Shown here: positions 12,465 through 22,730 of the stretch, piece after piece
How the letters are laid out: every line of letters starts with the position of its first letter
Numbering within the stretch: position 1 is the stretch's first letter
DNA from: Allacma fusca
Taxonomy: Eukaryota; Arthropoda; Collembola; Symphypleona; Sminthuridae
Direction of reading: 5' to 3'
DNA: 64,000 nucleotides
NCBI GenBank assembly: GCA_947179485.1
Contig: OX359245.1
Coordinates: 58,515,067 to 58,579,066 of the forward strand
Position numbers and translations under genes: made by a program
The notes under the pieces: model-generated
What the model was told of the DNA's origin: nothing
Seen by the model: only the letters and a program-made list of their open reading frames with translations
Database searches by the model: none

Positions 12465-13063
12465 GTACCAAATTTTCGTTCCCATGGACAGCACTAATTT
12501 GCTCTAATATGAGAGGATGTTTTTATTGTGAGTATTTTTAAATTTTTAGTAACTTCGGCGATGACCGAGCCACTCCCCGGTTGGAACGAAACCCAATCAA
12601 GTTCCAGCAAATGGGCAAACCTGATATTTTGTGGAGCTTATCATACCGTACTTGCTAATAAACAAGGCAGATTTGAGTTAACCCCAGTTGACTATGCTGT
12701 AAACACTTGTCTAGCTGCTGCTTGGAGATTAGGGACAGCGTAAGACTCTTTTCAACTGTTTTTATCCCAGGTTTATTTTCCCCCCATCGAATGTAGATCA
12801 ATTTAAAAAGTACCTTCAAGGAAAAGGGAAAAGCTACAAACTTATTTCCACCTAGAAAAATTTAATTTTTGCTGTTTCAGATGTACAAATTTATTAAAAT
12901 ATTCCCGGCTATTTTCTAATTCGTCAAAATTCAAAGTTATGATAATTATTTCAAACTTGAAATGAAAATCAATTTCAGAACTTCAAAGAAGTTTCATGTT
13001 TACAATTGCGTACCGAATCGCAAGTCTAACCCGATCATGTTTCGAGATTTGATAAATTGGGGA

Positions 13064-13558
13064 TAGTGGTCGGATCGATTCAATTTGATTCGAATTTTTC
13101 AATTTGATTAAATTTGAAGCTTGAATTGAATCGAAAAACCGATTTTCGATTCAATTTGCCCCAAAGCAATTCGATTCGATTCAATTCACTCAGTGAATCG
13201 AATTGAATTGTAAATCGAACGATTCAAGTGGAAAAATACAAAATTTTACTTATGTTACTGGAGTGTCGTATACATATTGTAAAGGGTATAGTAAAAGCTA
13301 CGCTAAAATAACAAACGTTGTGGCATACGTAGTATTTGGACTTTGAATATGCGTGAAAAAAGTACCCGTGCGCAGCCGAAGCGGTTTTGATGAATTGTTT
13401 GAATTGCAATTCACATAATATGATTCGATTCAGTTCAATACCCAAATCGAATCATTCGATTTGGCTTTGCTGCAAATCGAATCGAAATATTACTGAATCG
13501 AATTGAATTGAATCGAATCGAAAATTTCCAATTCTGAATTGAATTGGTCCGACCACTA
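13064..13558. mobile_element. hAT-type MITE inside a FAR pseudogene exon
   Basis: A 495-bp element with inverted ends TAGTGGTCGGA and an exact 8-bp target duplication ATTGGGGA (13056-13063 and 13559-13566). The interior is made of repeated words such as AATCGAATTG and GATTCGATTC in both orientations. It interrupts an exon exactly. The parts to left and right (85 and 155 nt) add to 240 nt, the length of the intact paralogue's exon. There is no coding capacity. Confidence 0.9.
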
Positions 13559-14568
13559 ATTGGGGATGTGAAACCACGAGGGAAGCACTCAAGGTTCAGA
13601 AACATGAAAATTATTACCCATTGGTTTCAAAAAACACGAGTATTTTTGACATGAACAACTATCTTTTCCGAAAAATTCCTGGCCAGTTTTGGAACCTACT
13701 AAAGGAAGGATCTTATCAAAAGGAGTCTGTCAATTTTGTTCTAAATGTTTAAACATGATCACATGTCATAATTATGAAAATCTTCGCTCTTGCTACTAAA
13801 GGCACTACTACTATCGGTTTAATATTACCAATTACCACTAACATGTTTGTATTCGGTATATACGTATTTTTCATTGGCGAAGACGATGGGTTTTTCTGCT
13901 AGAATGAAAATAAATGTTTAAATGTATTTCAGCTTTCAAAAGGATTATAATGAAGCGCAGATGATAGCAAAGACTTTCAAGGCAGTAACAACGGAGGATT
14001 GGGACTTCGAAACATCTAACAAGGCAGAGCTGAACCAACTGATGGATCCGTTGGACAAAACATAATTTCCCATTGACTTTGATCAGATAGATTGGAAACT
14101 ATTTATAGAATACCTCGCCTGCAGTTTGCACAAACATTCACAGAAATAGCTTCCGAATAATAAAATGGCTACAAATGAGACAAACGAGATACATAAGCGA
14201 TGATATATAATTAGCTATTAAATAAAATACTAAAATTCAGTCGAAATTCCTTTTTTTTTGGGTTACATATTACCAATATCAACCCAACTGCCCCTTTTCC
14301 TAAAAGTTAGGTCAATGATTCAAAAATTTTTTTTCTCAAAACATAGTTTATGGTACAAATATCGTTTCAGTATAATAATGAATGCGGTATTATAGTAAAT
14401 ATCCAAGTATGGGGGGAATAAATTTTGGAAACACGTGTGTGCATAATTAGCATAATAGTCATCATTGTAAATATTTTCTGGATGAAGTGTGTCTCTACAC
14501 TTTTTTTGCATGTTTCACTGATTGTGAGCCCTGGGAAAAGTACAGATACTCACAGTCTGCTGAAAATA

Positions 14569-14755
14569 CAGTCAAACCTCTTTATAGTCACATCGCAGGG
14601 GACCGTATATAAAAGTTGACTATAGAGAACGTTGACTACTGAGTAGTCAACTAGCTTAACATAACAATATACGGGAGAATCGCTGGGACCAAATTGTTTT
14701 GTGACTATACAGAGAAGTTGTTTATAGCGGTAGTGACTATAAAGAGGTTTGACTG
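14569..14755. mobile_element. pogo/Tigger-like palindromic MITE
   Basis: A 187-bp element with perfect inverted ends starting CAGTCAAACCTCTTTATAGT, flanked by TA on both sides. CAGTCAAACCTC-type ends with a TA duplication are typical of pogo/Tigger members of Tc1/mariner. The whole element is close to a palindrome and has no coding capacity. Confidence 0.82.
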
Positions 14756-16865
14756 TATTGCGATAATAACACAACGTTTAATGTTTTCGGCCAGAATTTT
14801 TATGTAGTGATTGCTTTCATCAACGATACTGATACTTTGCGTAAAGCAATCATATGACTCATAATTTACGGGGACAGATCCTAATCCTTATTGATTAAAA
14901 AACGAAAATCGTATTATCTCATTTTGCGAAGTAATAAAGGACCGACTGAAAGTAAAGTAATAATTACCTGTCTTGAAATTATTTTATTCCAAATAATGCT
15001 TCTAAAGTAAAATAAACTATCGTTCTTTGAAATAAGGTATGAATGGTCACTCTAATGTAATTACATGTAACTACACATATGTACATTTGTAATTTTGAGT
15101 ATGGACATATTTGGCTCGTAATAAATATATAAATACTTGTAATTGAGATACTAAGCTTAATTTAGATTCTGATGAGAGAGTAAGTACCAACTTGTACGGA
15201 ATATTTTCCAATGGGCCGATATGGTTTGCCATCACTGAATGCACTTACACTTGTGCTAATTCAATTCATTTTCATTTGACAGAATATGTTGAACTCAGCA
15301 AGACAGGCACTCTCTGGTAAGAAAGGGGGGATAATATTTTTTTATTAGTTGTAGCTACTTTCGTTGTGGCTACGTGCAAACATATTTATGTATGTATATA
15401 TAGAGTTTCCCACTATTCTTCGTTAGCTATAGCTCATATAGGCATGAAAAGTATAGATCTTCAAATTTAAAAAAAAACAGATTTTAAAGAGTAACATATT
15501 GGGTTTTTAATTTGATCCGACCAAATTGTCCATTATGATCCTTATCCAGAAGTGGTATTAACTGTTTAGTCCGATATTTTGGAACAGATTTATTGGTTCG
15601 CATGAATAAATTCAAAAAAGGTTTAAAATTGTTCAAACTTTAGATCCAGATCAGAATTTTGTTTGGGAGCTGAACAGTGCCAGCATTATTGTAAGCTAAC
15701 TGGAAAGGAAAGGCAATGTTCAATTTTGTGTTCGAAAATATAAAAACAAATATTAAAAAACTATTTAAAAAAAAGTTCGGCAAGGGTTAGCGAGAAATAA
15801 TATTTCAAATTTAACAATGTCAACAATAGCAAAGATTGATGAATAGAAAAAAATCCTCTATTTCTTTGAGGGACCGCGGTGTGTTGAGTTCCTAAGGAAC
15901 TACTTAAATTATCATCACAATTTATCGCACAATTTCAACCCTCAAAGTTTATTGCAATACTGGCCGACATAAAATCATTTAAATGAGTTCAAAGTCCATT
16001 ATCAAGGGTGAAAAGGGATTTTTTAAAAATTTGATACTTTATTCCATTTTTTGACAGCAAAAGGTCAGGAACAGACTAATTTGGTTCTTGAAAAGTGACG
16101 GGGACAGTTGCGTAGCCTGTCTCACCCTGACGTTTTTGGGGGGACAATTTCCCACATTCTCCCCTTATTCCGGAGTGCCTGTAAGTAATTACAAAGTTTA
16201 AACAATTAGGATTCTCTGAATAAAATAATTAGATATATACTCAAAATTCACTCACAGGCTGTTATAATAAAAATGAGCTATTACACTTCATTCTTTAATT
16301 TCATGAGAACTTACTTTCTCCCACGCCGAAAGCCAGTTTAATGCTATTTGTACAAATCTGTAAAATTATAAAAGCAAACTACTTGAAACGTTCGCTTTTT
16401 GATTGCTGACGCCTTTAACATTCGCATGCAAACCAAGACAAGGTAGCAGTTCAGTTTTTGTGGAGACACCGGTCCAAATCACAGAAAGTCTGACGGCAAA
16501 TTGTGCAAAAAACAACGATTGAGATTCAAGCTTACAATTAATATTTGGACATATACTCTACACTATACAAATGATTAATAATGCATGCCTGTGGATTCGC
16601 CAGCATATGGCGTCATTTTTGTTGTGTCAATATTTACTTTTTTAACTGTAATTATTTAAACGTACGCAATTTTGAGCCACCATGAACGTTTCCACTTGTT
16701 GGTCATTTACTGTTCTCAAGATCAAACTTTACACACTGATATTTTATTGCAGCTTGGAAGCCACAAGTATATAATTAGTTTTCATAAAGTTATTACTTTT
16801 TAGAGTATTTTTAGATTTTATACAGAAGAAGCTCAATTTTACTCAGAGTGAAACAATGGTTGAAT

Positions 16866-17228
16866 TTACGTTAACGGAAAATATTTTATGAGCTTCATTT
16901 CTTCTCCACTGGTGAAGCCCTTCCTTCCAACTATTCGTTCAACCTGTTTGGCAGCCAGTATGTAGTTTTTTTCTCTGGCTTTTTCAAGGTCTATTTCTTG
17001 GGATCAAACTTAATATCGTTATATCAGGAGATGGAGTAAAGCCATCATCTTGATTAATCGCTTGTACTGCCTTGTGAATCATCCCCATGGGAAAAAACTC
17101 ATACATGAGGTAAAAATTCCCGTGCTGAGTAATTGGTCTACTCGGATTCACACCGTTGAGGCTGCGTTCACTGGACTGTTTGAAAACGGCAATGATTAAG
17201 TCTATAGTCCAAAAGGAATTTAGGAATG
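16866..17228 (-). pseudogene. Decayed coding relic, family not recognised
   Basis: The minus strand from about 17228 reads as coding-like sequence for some 75 residues (for example FWTIDLIIAVFKQSS and FYLMYEFFPMGMIHKAV). The frame then shifts by one near 16990 and continues for about 45 more residues (LEKAREKNYILAAKQVERIV) to a stop at 16866-16868. The composition is protein-like across the shift, which suggests one exon with a frameshift. I do not recognise the family. An upstream piece of the same gene may lie to 17486, but that is weaker. Confidence 0.35.
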
Positions 17229-17749
17229 CTCACAATCAGTAAGTTGGGACAACACATGTTACTCATTCCGCCAGTGTAGATACATAAGTACTGATATCTG
17301 AAGGGAAATCTTCTTAAATATTTTCTGACTCAAGAATGTTCCTATATAGGTTCCCATATTATTGCATATACTCCAATAATGACATGTGATAATAATTGTT
17401 CGGAACATTAGAAGCATGAAATTGAACGTAGTCTCAATCCATTTAAAATTCACTAGTTCAGCCATCTTTTTACAAGTCATCCACATTTAAGCAAATTTAA
17501 AATCCCTAAAAAAAATCCCTTTAAAATATGGAATTTATAAAAAAAATGAACAAATATTAATTTTTCTGAGGGGAATTCATTTTAAAAATCATCAGAGAGT
17601 ATTATGCAATACTTTCCATGGAATATCAGATTTGCTTCTTAAGTTTAAGCTGCTTAAGTTTATTCTGAGCAATTTTCCTGAAAACGTTTTCACCTTCTTT
17701 CTGATTGCATTATTGATAAAATTTTTTAAGGTTTGTCAAGACATATCAA

Positions 17750-18521
17750 GGAATACTTTGCGTAAAGCAACTCTAGGATTCGTAACTTCAGGGGACAGAT
17801 CCTGATCCATTCAAGTGCGAGAGTAGGTATATTAGAATTTTATTTTGTAATCCTGCTGTTCTTCTCTGAGAGTGCGGGAGAAATTCACTGATGTGAATGC
17901 TGAGTGTACTGAAGCATTACAAAATGGCAACTGAGAATCTGGACCAGAGTGGTTATTTCCCTTCACTCATTATGAGCTCGGGGTTTAGTGAATTAAGCAC
18001 ATTTGTAAGTAATTACCTGTATGGTTTACACGCTCGCATTAGCATTCTAAATTACTTCAGAAATTCCTGAGAAAACTTAATGACTCGCATTTGTTTGTTA
18101 TGTAAACTATTTTATACAAGTTATAGCGAATTTCCTATATAGACGTTTCCCCTTACAGGGCATTCTTTTTATATTAAAAAAATAAATCCTTCCAAGGATT
18201 ACACATAATTACGCATTTTGGTACACTAACAATAAGATATAGTGGTATATAAATATATTAGCAGGTTTTTTGCCATCATTTGGTAACCACAGTGTTGGAA
18301 ATTACAATCTACAATTTGAAAAGGGGCTCACTGTCTTTCTACGAAAGGTATGTAACAGTGAAACAGATAATTAAACCTACGGCAATTAACCGGAAATCTA
18401 TATTAAGGCTTCATTCCGACCAGGCTACTCACTTTCCTAATATGCGCTTCTAAGTCTGAACATTGACTTAAGCAAGAGACTTTTAGTTCTTACTCTAAAT
18501 TCCTTACTTCTCAGACACAAT
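17750..18521 (+). promoter_or_regulatory. FAR upstream region shared with the third FAR copy
   Basis: Blocks here resemble 59715-60258, upstream of the other FAR first exon, in the same order. Both have a TACTTTRCGTAAAGCAA word, then an AATGCTGAGT...ACTGAATCATTACAAAAT-like stretch, a GTAAGTAATTA/GTAAGTTATTA stretch, and CCTGAGAAAACTTA just before the gene. TTGCGTAA at 17758-17765 resembles a bZIP (C/EBP or PAR-type) site. Similarity may simply reflect duplication, and regulatory function is inference. AG just before the ATG in both copies hints at a 5' UTR intron. Confidence 0.35.
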
Positions 18522-21319
18522 ATGAGTGTTTCAAAAATAGCCGAATTTTTCAGCGGTAAAAAGGTATTTTTAACTGGAGGATCCGGATTTGTAGGGAAAT
18601 GTCTGGCTTGGAAACTTTTAAGATCCTGTCCAGAAGTTGAAAAGGTGTACTTGCTCATAAGAGGGAAGTCAGAACAAGAATTTTGTGAGAAATTCCAAAA
18701 TGTGATTCATTCCAAGGTAAAGTAACTCCATCGTGTGAAAAAATATAATAAATAATTGGTTTTATAAAATTAAAATTTGCTAACGAAAGGTTGCCGTTAC
18801 GAAATTTGAGATATTAGCGTATTTGGTTTTCAAAAACTATAAAAATTTCAGGCCTTTGACATCATCCATAAAGAAAATCCCCAATTACTTTCGAAGCTTG
18901 AAGGGGTTCATGGGGACATTACAAGACCTTTGTGCGGATTAAATTCAGATCAGATAAAAAATATTGAAGGTTCTCAGATTTTCATCCATTCTGCTGCAGC
19001 CATTCATTTTTTTATGAGGCTCTCCAAGACCGTGCAAATTAATGCGGGCGGTACGAAAAATGTGTTGGATCTGGCTCAGCAAGTCACAGATGTTAAGGTA
19101 CTATATTTTTAAGAAATTTCTTATCAATTTACAGACTACCACTTGTGTGTTTCATATGTCTACATACATGTTGTAATTGCTAAAAACGATTTCCAAGTTT
19201 TTCTGGGATTGAAATAGATTGACTGAAAAATAATTAATCGCTGTAATTTTTAATTACTATATATCAATAATAGCCAATTATGGATACTACTCATTGTTAA
19301 ATCAATGTTTTCCAGGCTTTTGTTCACGTATCAACTGCATTCAGCATGACTCCTGGAGTCGTGGACGAAAAAGTATATCCCATGGATATGGAACCAGAAG
19401 ATGCGTTGGAATTCTTTGCAAAAATACCTGCAGATTGGAATACTTCCATCGCCAAAGTGTATGACTTCATTGTGCTTATATTTAATAATTACCTTTACCT
19501 CAAATTAAGGCGGATAATTACATGTCATGTAGGTCAACGCTGGTACTTTAAAATATTAATTTTAAATTACGTCTTTCAGAATTTTAAAGGACAAAATCAA
19601 CACCTATTCGTATTCAAAGCACATTGCGGAACGGCTGGTTGAGCGCGCAGGGAATAATTTACCAGTGAGCATTGTTCGTCCTGGAGGAAGTAAGTAAATT
19701 ATACTGTATAGGGCACACTTGTTACAAGAAATACTCAAAATTTCATTCCTTCAAAATTGTTATATGACTTGTTTAGTTTTAGTTTAATTTCTGTGTATAC
19801 GAGACAGCAAATCCCTAACCAATATATCAGAAGTCCCGTATTATCTATAGGACACGATATCCGTTTTAGACAATGTACACACATATGGGACGTTACAACG
19901 CGTGTTTGCACTGAACTTTCCGCATGAAACACCTTCTTTCTAAAATGTCATTAAAGGCTAAACATTTTGCAAATAGAAAACTCTTATACCTGTAAAACGT
20001 CTATACCGGGGACAGGAACGTCAAATGTTTCAAAAACATTGTCCCTTTGCGAAACGTGTGTAGGGAAAATAATATTTTCCCTAATTACATAAAATCTGAA
20101 CGGGTATAGATCTAAATTATTCTCTTAGATAATCGGGACGGGAACAGGAAATTTATTTCCTTGTATTGTCGGGATTGGACAGGGATACAAAATATTTCCG
20201 ACAATATATCTGGATGGGACGAACTTTCTAGCCCCAGTAAATGCTCCCAATTGAAAGCATGTATTTTACTGCGAGTGTGTTTGTAAAAATTCTAGTAACT
20301 TCGGGGATGACCGAGCCTCTGCCAGGTTGGAACGAAACCCAATCAAGTTCCAGCAAGTGGCTAAAACATACATTTGGTGGATCTTATCACACTGTTCTAG
20401 GAAATAGTCAAAACAGATTTGAGTTAACTCCAGTTGACTATGCTGTGAACACTTGCCTAGCTGCTGCTTGGAGATTGGGAACAGCGTAAGCATCTTTTTT
20501 ATCAAATATTTGTTTTTCCCCAATGCAAAGACCATTTTAGAACATTTGGCAGAACCGGGCACAAATTCCTTCCGACGTATTTACACGATGGAAAATATAA
20601 GTTTTGCTAATTACTTTAGATGTGTAGATACATTTATTTAGATAGTCACAGCTATACTTTCTAATCCATCAGAACTCAAAACAATAATAAATAGTTCAAT
20701 CTTGAAATAAAAACCGATTTCAGAGCACCAACGAAGTTACATGTTTACAATTGCGTAGCCAATCACAAATCTAACCCAATCATGCTTCGAGATATGATAA
20801 ATTGGGGCTGTGAAACCACGAGGGAATCAATCAATACGAAGAAACGTGAAAATTATTACCCTTTAATGTCAAAAAACCCCAGTATTTTTGACATGAAAAA
20901 CTATCTCTTCCGGAAAATTCCTGGTCAGATTTGGAGTCTACTCAAAGAGGGATCTTATCACACGTGAGTTTGTCAGATTTTGCTATAAATTATTGAAAAC
21001 TGCAGAAACCGCTGTAGCTTAATTTTGTTTCAGTTTTGAGAAGGAATACAAAGAAGCGCAGCTTATAGCAAAGACTTTTCAGCCAGTAATGACAGAGAAA
21101 TGGGAATTTGACACATCTAACATGGCGGAGCTAAACCAACACATGGATTTGGTAGACAGGAAAATATTTCCTATCGACTTTGATCAGATCGATTGGAAAC
21201 TATTTATAGAATATCTTGCCCACGGTGTGTACTCTGGCGACAAACAATTAGATACCTCGGAGAGCCCGAGCTACTTGCCGAATCCAGAATACAGTAAGGC
21301 TATATTGAAGATAAATTAG
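18522..21319 (+). CDS. Fatty acyl-CoA reductase (FAR), intact, seven exons
   Basis: Reduces fatty acyl-CoA to fatty alcohol with NADPH, for waxes, cuticular lipids or pheromones. FARs usually sit on ER or peroxisome membranes. Exons: 18522-18716, 18852-19097, 19316-19458, 19580-19689, 20296-20485, 20724-20963, 21034-21319, giving 1410 nt and 469 residues, a little shorter than typical insect FARs (about 500-540). All introns have GT-AG ends and phases agree throughout. The NAD_binding_4 domain has TGGSGFVG (residues 18-25), FVHVSTAF (near 149) and the YxxxK active site YSYSK (204-208). RPGGITSGMTEPLPGW matches the substrate-side block. The last exon holds the FAR_C (sterile) domain, with KWEFDTSN and PIDFDQIDWKLF. 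The exon 3 donor is placed at 19458/19459 because only that choice keeps the YSYSK frame. The start is the first ATG, and the third FAR copy starts with the same residues. An AATAAA follows 42 nt after the stop. Confidence 0.93.
20006..20235. repeat. Degenerate repeat fragment rich in GGGACRGGAA words
   Basis: In FAR intron 4. CCGGGGACAGGAACGT at the left is close to the left end of the MITE at 38355-39186, and the rest contains GGGACGGGAACAGG-like words. No matching inverted ends or target duplication could be found, so it is a decayed or truncated relative. Confidence 0.35.
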
Positions 21320-21361
21320 GGGCTTAGTTAATCCAGTATAAAATCCAGTAAAAAAATCTAG

Positions 21362-21367
21362 AATAAA
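21362..21367 (+). terminator. Probable polyadenylation signal of the intact FAR
   Basis: AATAAA 42 nt after the TAG stop of the FAR gene, in AT-rich sequence. Position fits, but there is no transcript evidence. Confidence 0.5.
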
Positions 21368-21474
21368 TTGAATTTCGTCCTCGTGTTTACGAACACAACA
21401 TTTCTAATATTATTCAATACAATATTCTGTATCTCAGGTTTTATTTTTGTGGTGTAATAATGTGTGCGGCAGAA

Positions 21475-21694
21475 AGGGTGTACTCCCATAAAACGTGTTC
21501 CTTCCGTAACCGTAAATATGTTTGTCGGCATTACGGAAGGAACTAAACGGAAAAAACATTCCAACCTCTTACGAACAGACTTCTCACATTCACACTTCGT
21601 AAGTAATTACATACGGTCTGAACTTATGTGAGAGGTTTCTGCGTAACGGAGAAAAATTGTACGTGACAAAACATGCGTTATGTGAGTACACCCT
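21475..21694. mobile_element. Small MITE with AGGGTGTACTC ends
   Basis: A 220-bp element with inverted ends AGGGTGTACTCCCATAA (left) and AGGGTGTACTCACATAA (right, reversed). Internal inverted blocks include CCTTCCGTAA with TTACGGAAGG. Flanks suggest a 2-bp duplication (AA), but this is not certain. No coding capacity and superfamily unassigned. Confidence 0.6.
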
Positions 21695-22322
21695 AATATT
21701 TCAGTTTTTAGTCACCACACGCGTAGGGGTGGCCAAACAAGGCATTTCCGGTGATTTCTTCAATGATTATGATCAACTATGTATGTATGTAGATAGATGG
21801 CAGTGGTAATTATTTATACGCAATAATCTACCACATCAAGAAACAATAAGCAAAGATCCATACATACGTGCATGTGTGCTACTTGTTGTAGTATCTAATT
21901 TCCCAAGAAACAAATGACACACGTGGGATTTCTAAGTATGGACCTGTACTTGTTGTTACATTAATACGACTTACAGTCCCCTCACTTCAACATAAAGAAT
22001 CTCTCGTGATAGTCAGTATTCGACATATGAATGAATAATACTATGATATTAACATTAGAGTACATATTGTGATAAATGTAAGAAAATCTCTTAAGGTAAT
22101 TATACTTGTTACTAAGTTCTGTTATGGATTAATTCAATGTCCCTGAGTCTGTACAATATGTGTCCACCTCCGAATAAAAATCGTCCTGCTCACACTGGTA
22201 CGAGTGATGACGAGAAGAGAAGACAGTAAAGAGTGAGAATATTTAAGTGAAAACACTTGTGAGACACAAGTGAGAAAGGTCAAAAATTGTAAATTACCCA
22301 TATACGGAAATAAAGAGCACAT
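21695..22322. other. Intergenic DNA, nothing recognised
   Basis: AT-rich DNA without open frames of note and without repeats that I could detect by eye. Confidence 0.5.
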
Positions 22323-22330
22323 ATAGAGCG

Positions 22331-22722
22331 CAGGGGTCGGATTTTTGTAAATCTCCCTGGAAGATCATTTCTGAATTTCCCTGCTGACTATTATCTCCCT
22401 GCTGGTAGGTCCTCAACGATTTCAAAAATCCCTGCTGAAAAAAAGGTCAACGATTTTTAAAATCCCTGTTGGCAAAAACAAATCCCTTACAAGACGCAAA
22501 ATCCCTGCCAAATTAGGCCAATCAAGCCAAAAATCCCTGCTTGCTTAACAAATTTCCCTGAAACACGTCAACAAATTTGAAAATCCCTGCCAAAAAAAAG
22601 GTCAACGATTTTCAAAATCCCTGTTCGTAAAAATAAATCCCTTCCCTTTGAGATTTTCCATGCCAGAAATATTTTTTCCCTGGGAAGAAACTTCCCGTCT
22701 TCCTAGAAAAATCCGACCCCTG
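22331..22722. mobile_element. hAT-type MITE with CAGGGGTCGGATTTTT ends
   Basis: A 392-bp element with a perfect 16-bp inverted repeat and an exact 8-bp target duplication ATAGAGCG (22323-22330 and 22723-22730). The interior is a run of AAAATCCCTG words separated by short spacers such as GGTCAACGATTTT. An inverted, truncated copy is at about 58080-58369 and a fragment at 727-800. No coding capacity. Confidence 0.9.
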
Positions 22723-22730
22723 ATAGAGCG

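Larger units (their letters stand above)
3227..12496. mobile_element. hAT-type MITE in the FAR pseudogene intron, split by a gypsy element
   Basis: The ends are a perfect 19-bp inverted repeat, TAGTGCTGTCCATGGGAAC, at 3227 and at 12496 in reverse. They are flanked by the 8-bp direct repeat ATTTGCTC (3219-3226 and 12497-12504), the target-site length of hAT elements. Without the nested gypsy element and its extra 4-bp duplication the MITE is 832 bp: 3227-4030 plus 12469-12496. The interior carries many copies of a word like GGGAACAGG in both orientations. No transposase frame is present, so it depended on another element for movement. Confidence 0.85.
2183..14149 (+). pseudogene. Fatty acyl-CoA reductase pseudogene (3' half, transposon-split)
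   Basis: This was a NADPH-dependent reductase of fatty acyl-CoA to fatty alcohol. Four exons align with exons 4-7 of the intact FAR at 18522-21319. They are 2183-2292 (110 nt, with the YAYSK form of the YxxxK active site), 12550-12739 (190 nt), 12979-13721 (240 nt once an insertion is discounted) and 13933-14149 (FAR_C region). Splice phases match the paralogue. Several lesions show it is dead. A 495-bp MITE interrupts the third visible exon and brings an in-frame TAG at 13064-13066. The donor after 13721 is GG instead of GT. A nonsense TAA lies at 14063-14065 and the C-terminus is cut short at 14147-14149. Its first visible intron is about 10.3 kb, against about 0.6 kb in the paralogue, because it holds a MITE carrying a gypsy element. 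The coding frame is otherwise well kept, so inactivation looks fairly recent. Exons 1-3 are not in the window. Confidence 0.88.
14150..18521. other. Intergenic region between FAR pseudogene and intact FAR
   Basis: Mostly AT-rich noncoding DNA. It contains a small pogo/Tigger-like MITE (14569-14755), a decayed minus-strand coding relic (16866-17228), and two stretches (around 14837 and 17758) that resemble the region upstream of the third FAR. I see no intact gene in it. Confidence 0.5.
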
